64,000 bases of DNA. It comes from Fontibacterium sp040404065. GTDB taxonomy: Bacteria > Pseudomonadota > Alphaproteobacteria > Pelagibacterales > Pelagibacteraceae. The notes beneath the pieces are model-generated. The model was not told the origin of the DNA, ran no database searches, and worked only from the letters and a program-made list of their open reading frames with translations. The DNA lies in assembly GCA_040404065.1 (NCBI GenBank), contig JBBAJM010000001.1, one strand, 5' to 3'. Shown one piece after another: positions 53,762-61,483 of the stretch. A program made the position numbers and the translations under genes. The stretch's first letter is position 1; each line of letters starts with the position of its first letter.

Positions 53762-53767
53762 TATAGT
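53762..53767 (+). promoter_or_regulatory. Possible -10 element of the small secreted protein gene
   Basis: TATAGT is preceded by ATTTAC about 16 bases upstream and lies 36 bases before the ATG of the Lys/Ala-rich secreted protein. No good Shine-Dalgarno sequence is visible in the short A-rich leader. Confidence 0.33.
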
Positions 53768-53802
53768 TTGCCCGACTAATTAACTTAACTTAAGTATAAA
53801 AA

Positions 53803-54108
53803 ATGAAAAAAATACTAGCTATAGTACTTAGCACGTTTTTATTCGCTTCTTTTGCAAACGCAGCTGCTCCTACATGCGCTGACTTAACAAAAGATTTCGA
53901 TGCAAAAGTAAAAACTGCAAAATTAGATAAAGCTGCTACTGACAAAGTAACAGGTTTACGTAAAGCTGCTGGCGATGCTGCTGCCGCTAAGAAAGAAGCT
54001 GATTGTGTTAAATCAATCAACGAAGCTTTCAAAGTTGCTGGCTTAAAAGCTGGTGCTGCTAAAAAAGAAGCTCCTAAAGCTGACGCTAAAGAAGCTCCTA
54101 AGAAGTAA
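53803..54108 (+). CDS. Small secreted Lys/Ala-rich protein, unknown function
   Basis: The 101-residue product has a clear signal peptide (KK, hydrophobic core at 4-16, cleavage after FANA at about residue 20). The mature part is about 80 residues, rich in Ala and Lys, with predicted helices, two cysteines (CADLTKDF and DCVKSINEAF) that could form a disulfide, and a Lys/Ala/Pro/Glu tail. Codon use is richer in GCT, AAA and GAC than the neighbours, as in highly expressed genes. I do not recognise a named family. It is monocistronic, bracketed by its own leader and a strong 3' hairpin. Confidence 0.75.
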   Translation: MKKILAIVLSTFLFASFANAAAPTCADLTKDFDAKVKTAKLDKAATDKVTGLRKAAGDAAAAKKEADCVKSINEAFKVAGLKAGAAKKEAPKADAKEAPKK

Positions 54109-54117
54109 GCATTCTTT

Positions 54118-54148
54118 TTAAAGTGCTAACTTCTGGTTAGCACTTTAA
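54118..54148. terminator. Strong hairpin after the small secreted protein gene
   Basis: TTAAAGTGCTAAC (54118-54130) and GTTAGCACTTTAA (54136-54148) are exact reverse complements with a five-base loop, a 13-pair stem. A T run precedes it (54113-54119) and no long U tract follows on the plus strand, so it may act as an mRNA 3'-end stabiliser or a non-canonical terminator. The convergent membrane protein gene ends 40 bases further on. Confidence 0.6.
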
Positions 54149-54187
54149 AACTCCCCCTTTAAAAATAATTTAAAATTTAGTTAAGAC

Positions 54188-54568
54188 TTAGTGATTGTGA
54201 TCGTCTTTAAGATCCTTTTTAATATCTTCGTGATCTCCAACTACGATGTGATGTTTACTTTTGGTAATAAATTTTTCAAATATTGGTATTAGTATTAGAG
54301 GAGTTAGCCCTCCTAAAAATATTCCAAGTGTCGCAGGTCTAATATCTGGGTCTATTAATGATGCTACAAGATCGGCAATGACATGCGCAAAGATTGCTCC
54401 AAAGATTCCAGCGATGTAACCATTGGATGCAATTTTTAATAAACGATTAATACTCCAGCCCGTATAATAGCCTATTACGATAAGACCAGCATGAATAACT
54501 CCAAAAGCATAACCACGTAGAAATATTTTGTCTTGAAAAAAAATAAAGTTATCTAATAAATGTTCCAT
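54188..54568 (-). CDS. Small three-helix membrane protein with His/Asp tail
   Basis: The 126-residue protein has hydrophobic helices at about 18-38, 50-72 and 80-97, and then a charged C-terminal tail rich in His and Asp (KHHIVVGDHEDIKKDL and DDHNH). The middle segment GIFGAIFAHVIADLVASLIDPDIRPATLG is glycine-rich and could line an assembly interface. The tail resembles a metal-binding region, but I do not recognise a family and assign no function. It follows the MFS gene on the same strand by 19 bases and may be in its operon. Confidence 0.65.
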   Translation of the reverse strand: MEHLLDNFIFFQDKIFLRGYAFGVIHAGLIVIGYYTGWSINRLLKIASNGYIAGIFGAIFAHVIADLVASLIDPDIRPATLGIFLGGLTPLILIPIFEKFITKSKHHIVVGDHEDIKKDLKDDHNH

Positions 54569-54587
54569 ATATAAATATTATACTCAA

Positions 54588-55844
54588 TTAGTTCTTTTTT
54601 AAAAAAAATAGATAAGATCCAATACAACAGCACAATAAAACAGTAAATGAAGTTTGAAAAGCAGTTATTTCTGAATAGCCAAAACTTTTAACTAAATCAA
54701 TTATTAATCCAATTCCCCATTGAGTTACAAAAGCGCCAATAAATATAAATAAGTTAAAAGCTGAAAGAGCCTTGCCAGCAATTTCTTTTGAAAAATGCAT
54801 TCCAATAGCAGGTTGACCAAGGGTAGAGCTGATACTAAAAAATAAAAATAAAGTTAAATAAAATACTCCTGAATTTGTTCCTGATAAAATTAAATTAAAG
54901 AGAGCAATGAAACTTAAGGGTAAAAAATAAGTAATAATTTTGTCAATTGAAAATTCTTTTTTATAAAAATAAGGAATGACAAATCCCAATGCTAAAAACC
55001 CAAACATCATCGAAAAATTCATCCAAAATAAACCATGAGCTGCTTGAACCGGATCAAGACCGCTTATTTTTTCAAGCCATGGTTCAGCCCACAATGTTTG
55101 GATTGCTACAAATCCACCGTAATTAAAAAATGCAATAGGAGCAAATTTTTTAAAATAGTTGTCTTTAAATATATTCGAATAACTAGCCAGAAGTGAACTA
55201 GGTTGATCTGTTTTTATAGTATTATTATTTTCCCATTCTGGAACGTTTAAAAATATTAATAGAATTAACAAAAGAAATATCATCGCAAACCCAAAGAATA
55301 TCCATCTCCATCCTATAATAGGTAGAAGAAACTGAACTGGAACAGTTGATACAAGCATTCCAAAAGATGCAAACATTAGCATCCATGAATTTAATTTTTG
55401 CTGAGCCTCAATTGGAAACCATCTCCTGTAACCCGTTAATGGAGCCATTAAGCAGGCAGCAACTCCAACGCCAATAAATATTCTAGAAATCAATAAATTG
55501 ATAAAAGAATTGGAAATAGAAAAAGATATGCACCCTAAAGTCGCTATGCATAATAAAATTAAAATTACTTTTTTCGGACCGTATTTATCTAGCGAATAGC
55601 CAGTAGGAAGTTGCATTAACGCAAATCCCAAAAAATATCCTCCTCCTAATAACCCCAAGTCACGGGCTTGAAGTTCAAATTCAATTGTCAGCGTAGGGGA
55701 TAGTGTTGCGGTAATTGCTCTAATAAGAGCAGAGGTAAAATATGAAAAAGCAAATATTAAAAATATTATGACTGCTTTTTTAAAACTAATTTTGCTTTCA
55801 TTAATATTATTCACGAGAATTTTATCTATTAAGCTCATTAACAA
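54588..55844 (-). CDS. Major facilitator superfamily transporter
   Basis: This 418-residue, 12-helix carrier has the MFS fold: SALIRAITATLSPTLTIEFELQARDLGLLGGGYFLGFALMQLPTGYSLDKYGPKKVIL near the N terminus, where GYSLDKYGPKK is the loop 2-3 motif A. It also has RIFIGVGVAACLMAPLTGYRRWFP near 118-140. The sequence resembles the drug/anion and nitrate-type MFS groups; the substrate is not determinable. It is divergent from the SulP-like gene, with 67 bases between starts, and is followed by the His-tailed small protein. Confidence 0.85.
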   Translation of the reverse strand: MLMSLIDKILVNNINESKISFKKAVIIFLIFAFSYFTSALIRAITATLSPTLTIEFELQARDLGLLGGGYFLGFALMQLPTGYSLDKYGPKKVILILLCIATLGCISFSISNSFINLLISRIFIGVGVAACLMAPLTGYRRWFPIEAQQKLNSWMLMFASFGMLVSTVPVQFLLPIIGWRWIFFGFAMIFLLLILLIFLNVPEWENNNTIKTDQPSSLLASYSNIFKDNYFKKFAPIAFFNYGGFVAIQTLWAEPWLEKISGLDPVQAAHGLFWMNFSMMFGFLALGFVIPYFYKKEFSIDKIITYFLPLSFIALFNLILSGTNSGVFYLTLFLFFSISSTLGQPAIGMHFSKEIAGKALSAFNLFIFIGAFVTQWGIGLIIDLVKSFGYSEITAFQTSFTVLLCCCIGSYLFFLKKN

Positions 55845-55911
55845 GATTTATCTTTAAAGTCATAATAAATTTGTTTTTTTAATTTAAAAATAACAATAAG
55901 AACTTAATGCA

Positions 55912-57135
55912 ATGAGAAGATTAACAAAAATGTTTCATGGTTTTGATAAAAATTTTATCAAAGGAGATCTTTACGGGGGTGTTACAGCAGGAATTATTGC
56001 TTTACCACTAGGACTTGCCTGGGGAGCAGTTTCTGGACTTGGGCCTTTAGCTGGAATTTATAGTTCAATCATTGTTGGGTTTTTAGCTGCATTATTTGGA
56101 GGAACTCCAGGACAAATTTCAGGACCTACAGGACCTATGGTTGTAATTATTGCAGCTGCACTTTTAGAATTTCGAGGACAGCCAGAAATAGTTTTCTTTT
56201 GTGTAACTTTATCAGGTCTTATTCAAATTTTTATCGGAGTATTTAGGCTAGGTAATTTTATTAATAAAATTCCTTATTGCGTCTGTTCAGGTTTCATGTC
56301 CGGTGTAGGACTAATTATTATTTCACTTCAGCTTACAGTTTTATTTGGTCTTGGATCAAAATCACAAGTTATTAGCGCATTAGCTAATCTGCAAAATATT
56401 TCGAATGTTAATGGACAAGCGCTATTAATAGGATCTATTGGTCTTTTTATTCTTTTCTTTATCCCCAAAAAAATTGCAAAGATTGCACCAGGATCAATTG
56501 TTGCTTTATTTTTTGGATCTATTTTATCTTATCTATTTTTTTCAAAACAAGATTTAATTGGCGAGATACCAAGCGGTCTGCCATCTTTCCATTTTACTTT
56601 ACCAAAATCAGAACAATTTTCTTCAGTTATTTTTTATTCAACCGCATTGGCTTTAGTAGGGGTAATAGACAGTTTATTAACAGCGGTGGTTCATGACCGA
56701 ATTACACTTACAAAGCATTTACCAAACAAAGAAACGATTGGACAAGGAATTGGAAATTTTGTTGCAGGTTTATTTGGTGCGTTAGCAGCAACGGGAGCTG
56801 CAATGAGAACAGTAGTTAATCTTAAGACTGGAGGAAAAACTCCAATGTCAGGAATGATCCATGCTGTCGTACTTGCTCTTATTATATTTGTATTTGCTCC
56901 GTTGGTTAAAGTAATACCGCTTGCAATTTTAGCCGCCATCTTAATTAAAACTGGGCTTGATATTGTTGATTGGAAATTTTTAAGAGAACTTAAAGGAAAA
57001 GAAACAGTTGATGTTCTTACAAAATTTATTGTTTTAATACTTGCTGTGTTTACAAACTTAATTCTTTCAGTTTTTGTAGGGGTTGTATTTTATTTTACTT
57101 TGAAATCCTTATTAAATTCTAGAAAAAAAGCTTAA
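55912..57135 (+). CDS. SulP-family anion permease lacking a STAS domain
   Basis: This is a 407-residue permease of the SLC26/SulP family, whose members move sulfate, bicarbonate or other anions. Diagnostic segments are DLYGGVTAGIIALPLGLAWGAVSGLGPLAGIYSSIIVGFLAALFGGTPGQISGPTGPM, then GVIDSLLTAVVHDRITLTKHLPNKETIGQGIGNFVAGLFGALAATGAAMRTVVN. The protein ends after the last helices with a short Lys tail: the cytoplasmic STAS domain, usually 100-150 residues, is absent. The 44-base gap to the next transporter suggests joint expression. Confidence 0.88.
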   Translation: MRRLTKMFHGFDKNFIKGDLYGGVTAGIIALPLGLAWGAVSGLGPLAGIYSSIIVGFLAALFGGTPGQISGPTGPMVVIIAAALLEFRGQPEIVFFCVTLSGLIQIFIGVFRLGNFINKIPYCVCSGFMSGVGLIIISLQLTVLFGLGSKSQVISALANLQNISNVNGQALLIGSIGLFILFFIPKKIAKIAPGSIVALFFGSILSYLFFSKQDLIGEIPSGLPSFHFTLPKSEQFSSVIFYSTALALVGVIDSLLTAVVHDRITLTKHLPNKETIGQGIGNFVAGLFGALAATGAAMRTVVNLKTGGKTPMSGMIHAVVLALIIFVFAPLVKVIPLAILAAILIKTGLDIVDWKFLRELKGKETVDVLTKFIVLILAVFTNLILSVFVGVVFYFTLKSLLNSRKKA

Positions 57136-57179
57136 ACATATTGTTCCACTAAAAATTTTTAATGGTAATCTAAATTTAT

Positions 57180-58388
57180 ATGTTTTTGGGAATTCCTATA
57201 GAGTTCTATTTTTTCGCTCTTATTTTATTATTTGTAGCATTATTTCATAATCATGTTTTAAAAACTGCTCTTATAGGTCTTGCTATTGTTAGTTTATATA
57301 AGATTGGTTATGCAGAATTTAAAACAGGAACTGGCATTAATGGATTTGCTGGTCACTTAGTTCATGAATGGGTTGTTATAACCAACTTACTCTGCTTACT
57401 CGTAGGATTTGCATTGCTCTCTAATCACTTTGAAAGAAGCAATGTAACAGATACAATTTCAGTTATTTTGCCTAATGGTTGGCAAGGTGCATTCGTGTTG
57501 TTAGTGTTTGTTTTTTTTATATCTTCATTTTTAGATAATATTGCAGCTGCAATTATTGGCGCAACTATTGCCTCGAGACTTTTTAAGAGAAAAGTACATA
57601 TCGGTTATCTTGCCGCAATCGTTGCAGCATCTAATGCCGGAGGATCTGGAAGTGTTGTGGGTGATACAACAACTACCATGATGTGGTTGGCCGGCGTTCC
57701 ACCAATTGAAGTATTACATGGTTATATTGCAGCTTTTGTTGCTTTGTTTGTGTCAGGGTACTTTGCTGCAAAACAGCAGCATTCATACCAGCCCATTATA
57801 AGAAGTGATAAGTCTAAAAATAATATTGATTGGGGAAGAATTTTTATAGTTTTTTTTATTTTGATTACCGCAATCATTACTAATGTTGTCGTAAATATAA
57901 AATTCAATCATTTAGCCGATTACTTTCCATTCATAGGAGTTTCTGTTTGGATTGCTTTATTCATTTTAGTTCCACTTAGGAAACCAGATTGGTCAGTAAT
58001 ACCAGGTGCATTTAAAGGAAGTATATTTTTACTTGCTCTTGTTCTTACAGCTTCAATGATGCCAGTTGAAAAACTTCCACCTGCATCTTGGTATTCAACA
58101 TTTGGACTTGGATTTTTATCTTCAGTGTTTGATAACATTCCATTAACAGCTCTTGGAATTAAACAAGACAATTATGATTGGGGAGTTCTTGCTTATGCCG
58201 TTGGATATGGTGGATCTATGATTTGGTTTGGGTCGTCAGCAGGCGTTGCGGTTGCAAATTTATTTCCCGAGGCTAAATCTGTTGGTCGTTGGGTTAAAGA
58301 AGGTTGGCACGTTACTTTAGCTTATATCATTGGCTTTGCGGCCATTATGTTAATTTGGGGATGGAATCCAATTCCAATTCCTAAATAA
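57180..58388 (+). CDS. Ion transporter superfamily protein (NhaD/ArsB-like antiporter)
   Basis: This 402-residue membrane protein of about 11-12 helices has the repeated half-site motifs of the IT superfamily: FFISSFLDNIAAAIIGATIASRLF with NAGGSGSVVGDTTTTMMWLAGV in the first half, and LGFLSSVFDNIPLTALGI with GGSMIWFGSSAGVAVANLFPEAKS in the second. These resemble NhaD sodium/proton antiporters and ArsB/citrate carriers. It follows the STAS-less SulP permease, so sodium cycling for sodium-coupled anion uptake is plausible, but inferential. The MFS gene begins four bases after its stop. Confidence 0.82.
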   Translation: MFLGIPIEFYFFALILLFVALFHNHVLKTALIGLAIVSLYKIGYAEFKTGTGINGFAGHLVHEWVVITNLLCLLVGFALLSNHFERSNVTDTISVILPNGWQGAFVLLVFVFFISSFLDNIAAAIIGATIASRLFKRKVHIGYLAAIVAASNAGGSGSVVGDTTTTMMWLAGVPPIEVLHGYIAAFVALFVSGYFAAKQQHSYQPIIRSDKSKNNIDWGRIFIVFFILITAIITNVVVNIKFNHLADYFPFIGVSVWIALFILVPLRKPDWSVIPGAFKGSIFLLALVLTASMMPVEKLPPASWYSTFGLGFLSSVFDNIPLTALGIKQDNYDWGVLAYAVGYGGSMIWFGSSAGVAVANLFPEAKSVGRWVKEGWHVTLAYIIGFAAIMLIWGWNPIPIPK

Positions 58389-58392
58389 GTAA

Positions 58393-59595
58393 ATGCTTCT
58401 AGAAAATTTCAGAAAACCTTTATTTATATTAATAGCAGGTTCTATTGTGCTCGCACTTGCATTTGGTATTAGACATTCCTTTGGAATTTTTTTAATTCCA
58501 ATTAGCAAAAGCAATAATTGGGGCAGGGAAGTTTTTGCAATGGGACTTGCTTTTCAAAATTTAATGTGGGGAATTTGGCAGCCATTTGCAGGCAGAGTTT
58601 CAGATCGTATTGGCGCAGGTTATGCAGTTTTTATTGGAGCAATTCTTTATTCATTAGGATTGTTGCTTATGGGTATTGTCTCAACGAAGACAGGATTTGT
58701 AATTGCGTGCGGAATATTAGGCATTGGAATTTCAGGAGTTACATTTCCAATTTTTGGAGCAATCAGCAGATCCGTGGCACCTGAAAAAAGAAGCGTTTCA
58801 ATTGGAGTTGCTATGGCATGTGCATCTTTGGGTCAATTTATAATGCTACCTGTTTCATTAACTTTGTTACAAAACTTTGGAGCCACTCTAGCTTTTATAA
58901 TTTTATCTGCATTTTCACTTGTAATGGTTTTTTTATCTATTTCGATGTTTGAAAAACCAATCGAACATATCGAGGCTCAAGATTTATCTTTAAAAGAAGT
59001 GTTAATAGAGGCCTTTAATAATAAAGGATTTTGGTTTTTATGTTTTGGTTTTTTTGTTTGTGGTTTTCATATTCTTTTTATTATGACTCACGTTCCTTCA
59101 TTTTTAATTGACAAAGGATTATCACCGCAAGCGGGTACAATTGTATTAGCTCTAATTGGTTTATTTAATATTATAGGAACTTATTCTACCGGTTTTTTTG
59201 GATCTAAAATTAGAAAGCCTTTAATCTTAAGTTTTATTTATGCCTCTCGTGCAATTATAATTTTAATTTTTATATTATTTCCTATCAGCAATCTAACAGC
59301 CTATGTATTTGCGGCTTTAATGGGATTGTTATGGCTTTCAACTATTCCACCAACTCAAGGAACTATTATTACTGTATTCGGCGTTAAGAACATGAGTATG
59401 CTTTATGGAATAGCATTTTTGTTTCATCAAGCTGGAGCATTTTTAGGGGGATGGCTTGGAGGTAAAGTTTATGATCTTACAGGCTCTTACGATATTGTTT
59501 GGTATGTCTCGATAGCGCTTGGAGTATTTGGTGCTATTATTAATTATCCAATCGAAGAAAAAGCATTAACTAGATTTGAAGGACAAGCGTCATGA
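58393..59595 (+). CDS. MFS transporter (oxalate/formate antiporter-like group)
   Basis: This 400-residue, 12-helix carrier has the N-terminal FGIRHSFGIFLIPISKSNNWGREVFAMGLAFQNLMWGIWQPFAGRVSDRIGAGYAVF, where AGRVSDRIGAG is MFS motif A. A pseudo-repeat follows at GSKIRKPLIL and FHQAGAFLGGWLGGKVYDLTGSYDIVW. This pattern is typical of MFS monocarboxylate/OFA-like carriers; the substrate is unknown. It is the third gene in a transporter run and overlaps a 39-residue ORF by four bases. Confidence 0.85.
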   Translation: MLLENFRKPLFILIAGSIVLALAFGIRHSFGIFLIPISKSNNWGREVFAMGLAFQNLMWGIWQPFAGRVSDRIGAGYAVFIGAILYSLGLLLMGIVSTKTGFVIACGILGIGISGVTFPIFGAISRSVAPEKRSVSIGVAMACASLGQFIMLPVSLTLLQNFGATLAFIILSAFSLVMVFLSISMFEKPIEHIEAQDLSLKEVLIEAFNNKGFWFLCFGFFVCGFHILFIMTHVPSFLIDKGLSPQAGTIVLALIGLFNIIGTYSTGFFGSKIRKPLILSFIYASRAIIILIFILFPISNLTAYVFAALMGLLWLSTIPPTQGTIITVFGVKNMSMLYGIAFLFHQAGAFLGGWLGGKVYDLTGSYDIVWYVSIALGVFGAIINYPIEEKALTRFEGQAS

Positions 59596-59711
59596 AAAAA
59601 GCAGCAATCTTTTTATGGTCAGGATTTATTCTATTTCTTTTAGTAATTGCTTATTCTTATCAAACAAAAGGAATGGAGCTTTATTTTTTAATATCGAAGC
59701 TTTGTTCTTAA
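59592..59711 (+). CDS. 39-residue single-helix membrane peptide
   Basis: An ATG overlapping the MFS stop (ATGA) opens a frame of 39 codons to the TAA at 59709-59711. The product has a basic start (KK), a hydrophobic helix AIFLWSGFILFLLVIAYSY and a short tail. The four-base overlap with the MFS gene argues for translational coupling and a role with that carrier, but I do not recognise the family. It is too short for ordinary gene finders. Confidence 0.55.
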   Translation: MKKAAIFLWSGFILFLLVIAYSYQTKGMELYFLISKLCS

Positions 59712-59810
59712 TTATTTCTTGTTATTTTCAACCCAAGACAAAAATATAAAAAAAAGCACAGTAGCGGCTATTCCAACAATAAATAAAATTAGACCGGTTA
59801 TTAGGCTCAT
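59712..59810 (-). CDS. 32-residue single-helix membrane peptide
   Basis: On the minus strand an ATG two bases after the stop of the zinc-ribbon gene opens 32 codons to TAA. The product starts MSLITGLILFIVGIAATVLF and continues FIFLSWVENNKK, a near-perfect single membrane helix with a polar tail. Position and spacing suggest it is the third gene of a small minus-strand operon. The two tiny ORFs on opposite strands end back to back at 59711/59712. Function unknown. Confidence 0.5.
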   Translation of the reverse strand: MSLITGLILFIVGIAATVLFFIFLSWVENNKK

Positions 59811-59812
59811 GG

Positions 59813-60256
59813 TTAATTTTTTGGAATTAACATGTCTATAAAGCTAGAGATGCCTATTGAAATATACTCTCCAAACTCTTCGATTATAGAAAAATAATTT
59901 GCGCTATTAGGATACTGAACAAGAATTAAATCTTTAAATTGAAAGCTTGCAAATACTCCAATGACTAAAATAATTAAGATGGTAGAAAAAATTTTGCTAA
60001 AATCTGTCTTAGTCTTCTCTTTATATTTTATAGGAATATTTTTGACGCTTGTTTGTTTTTTAGAAGATTCTATTTTAACATTTTCGTCATCTTCTTTAAT
60101 ATAATTATCTTTTAAAGTTTTAAATTCTTCTAAAGTCGGAGGTTCTTGAAACCATTGTTTGTCGCAAACACCGCACTGAACCAACCTTCCGTCTTTGCCA
60201 ATATCTTCAGCTCGTACAACAAATTTATATTTTTTACATTCGCAGCTTATAATCAT
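59813..60256 (-). CDS. Zinc-ribbon (MJ0042-type) membrane protein
   Basis: The 147-residue protein starts with a zinc-ribbon-like finger (Cys 5, 7, 28 and 31), in which YKFVVRAEDIGKDGRLVQCGVCDKQWF matches the MJ0042/zinc_ribbon_5 pattern. The first pair is spaced CxC rather than the usual CxxC. A charged linker, one membrane helix at about 89-107 and a short distal segment follow. Such proteins are common in alphaproteobacteria; the function is not established. It overlaps the upstream 86-residue gene by four bases. Confidence 0.72.
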   Translation of the reverse strand: MIISCECKKYKFVVRAEDIGKDGRLVQCGVCDKQWFQEPPTLEEFKTLKDNYIKEDDENVKIESSKKQTSVKNIPIKYKEKTKTDFSKIFSTILIILVIGVFASFQFKDLILVQYPNSANYFSIIEEFGEYISIGISSFIDMLIPKN

Positions 60257-60513
60257 TTTAATATTAGAGGATTGTTAGTTGTAAAAAATTTTTTTAATAA
60301 TAGAACTTCTTGATTTTTTAAAACGTTTTTTAATACTAGGGCTGTTTCATTTATTTTTTCTACTACTTTTTTAGAATGCATTTTGTTAACAGCTGATAAA
60401 ATTTCATTCATTTCTTTTACTGTTTCGCCTTGAGTTGGCTTTGTCGCATTTGATCCAAGAAGGTTATCAACTGCATTTAAGATTTCATTTATTGAGTAAT
60501 TATTATTCTTCAT
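60253..60513 (-). CDS. Hypothetical 86-residue helical protein
   Basis: This small protein is predicted to be mostly helical, with heptad-like hydrophobic spacing in EILNAVDNLLG, EMNEILSAVNKM and KINETALVLKNVLKNQEVLLLKKFF. No signal peptide or membrane helix is evident. It is the first gene of the minus-strand set with the zinc-ribbon protein (four-base overlap) and the 32-residue peptide. I do not recognise the family. Its start region is divergent from the tandem bactofilins, about 100 bases away. Confidence 0.6.
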   Translation of the reverse strand: MKNNNYSINEILNAVDNLLGSNATKPTQGETVKEMNEILSAVNKMHSKKVVEKINETALVLKNVLKNQEVLLLKKFFTTNNPLILK

Positions 60514-60612
60514 GAAATATTTTAATTATCATATTTTTGAAAAATTTCCTTAAAAAATGAAGTATTTTTAGACTTGCTTAATGCATTTATTGTCTGTTTA
60601 ATAGATTTTTAA

Positions 60613-60957
60613 ATTTATAAGCCATCAGTTATTTTAAGAGACACAAAGCTACGAGGGAATCTTACCCAAAAAGATAGCATTACTATTGATGGACTATTAT
60701 TAGGCGATATTAAATCTCAAGAAATTATAGTTAGCGAAAACGGAAATATTACAGGAAATTTAACGGCAGAACATAATATTGAAGTCGGAGGACAAGTTAA
60801 TGGAGATATTTCTTCGGATAGGATCCATTTAAATAGAACTGCTAGAATTAAAGGTAAATTATTTCACAGATCTCTAGTTGTTGATGAAGGCGCTCAACTA
60901 GAAATTGCATCGACAACAAAAAAAAAATTAAACAATAAGAGCAACAATGTTTTTTAA
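60613..60957 (+). CDS. Bactofilin-like frame without ATG, GTG or TTG start
   Basis: The frame is open from just after TAA at 60610-60612 to TAA at 60955-60957, 114 codons. It encodes a nearly complete bactofilin domain: KPSVILRDTKLRGNLTQKDS, ITIDGLLLGDIKSQEIIVSE, NGNITGNLTAEHNIEVGGQV, NGDISSDRIHLNRTARIKGK and LFHRSLVVDEGAQLEIA, the repeating beta-helix rungs of this cytoskeletal polymer. There is no ATG, GTG or TTG in the frame. The only plausible initiators are ATT codons, the first at 60613, and no ribosome binding site is visible. It overlaps the next bactofilin by 11 bases. It could use AUU, be joined by a frameshift, or have a decayed start. Confidence 0.6.
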   Translation: MYKPSVILRDTKLRGNLTQKDSITIDGLLLGDIKSQEIIVSENGNITGNLTAEHNIEVGGQVNGDISSDRIHLNRTARIKGKLFHRSLVVDEGAQLEIASTTKKKLNNKSNNVF

Positions 60958-61363
60958 GAAGTATAAAAAAAATCAAGAACAAGTAGATGGATTTTCTCAT
61001 CTTGGCGAGAGTTCTCGTTTTGAAGGAGAAATAGATTGCAAAGGCGAAATCGAAATAGCTGGAAAAGTTAACGGCAATATAAAAGCAAAAAAATTAAGAA
61101 TATTAGAAAGCGGAACTGTTAGAGGAGCAGTTTATGCAGAGGATGTAGAAGTTTTAGGTTACATCTCAGGCAATATTGAATCTCAGAATATTCATTTAGG
61201 AGAAAAGGCAATTGTTAAAGGAGATTTAAATTTTGAAAATAATTTAAGTGTTTTAGCAGGAGCTGATGTTTTAGGACGAGTGCAGAAAATAAAAAAAGAT
61301 AAGTTAAAAAAAATAGATACTGATAAAGTTAAGTATTTAGACCATACTAAAGCAGCTTCTTAG
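60947..61363 (+). CDS. Bactofilin
   Basis: This 138-residue bactofilin is a self-polymerising beta-helical cytoskeletal protein that can organise envelope growth. A basic, polar N-terminal tail precedes the rungs: SSRFEGEIDCKGEIEIAGKV, NGNIKAKKLRILESGTVRGA, VYAEDVEVLGYISGNIESQN and IHLGEKAIVKGDLNFENNLS. A Lys/Asp-rich C-terminal tail follows. The start is an ATG overlapping the preceding bactofilin-like frame by 11 bases, which implies coupling if that frame is translated. No M23 peptidase, a common bactofilin partner, is adjacent. Confidence 0.88.
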   Translation: MFFKKYKKNQEQVDGFSHLGESSRFEGEIDCKGEIEIAGKVNGNIKAKKLRILESGTVRGAVYAEDVEVLGYISGNIESQNIHLGEKAIVKGDLNFENNLSVLAGADVLGRVQKIKKDKLKKIDTDKVKYLDHTKAAS

Positions 61364-61483
61364 TCATTTTTGCGAAACAAAGCCAAATTATCCTTCAATA
61401 AAGCTTTAAATAAAGCTGTTAACTGATAAAGGTAACTTCTTATTAAATAATTTTATTAGATTTTATCCATCCTCCCCAATTGC

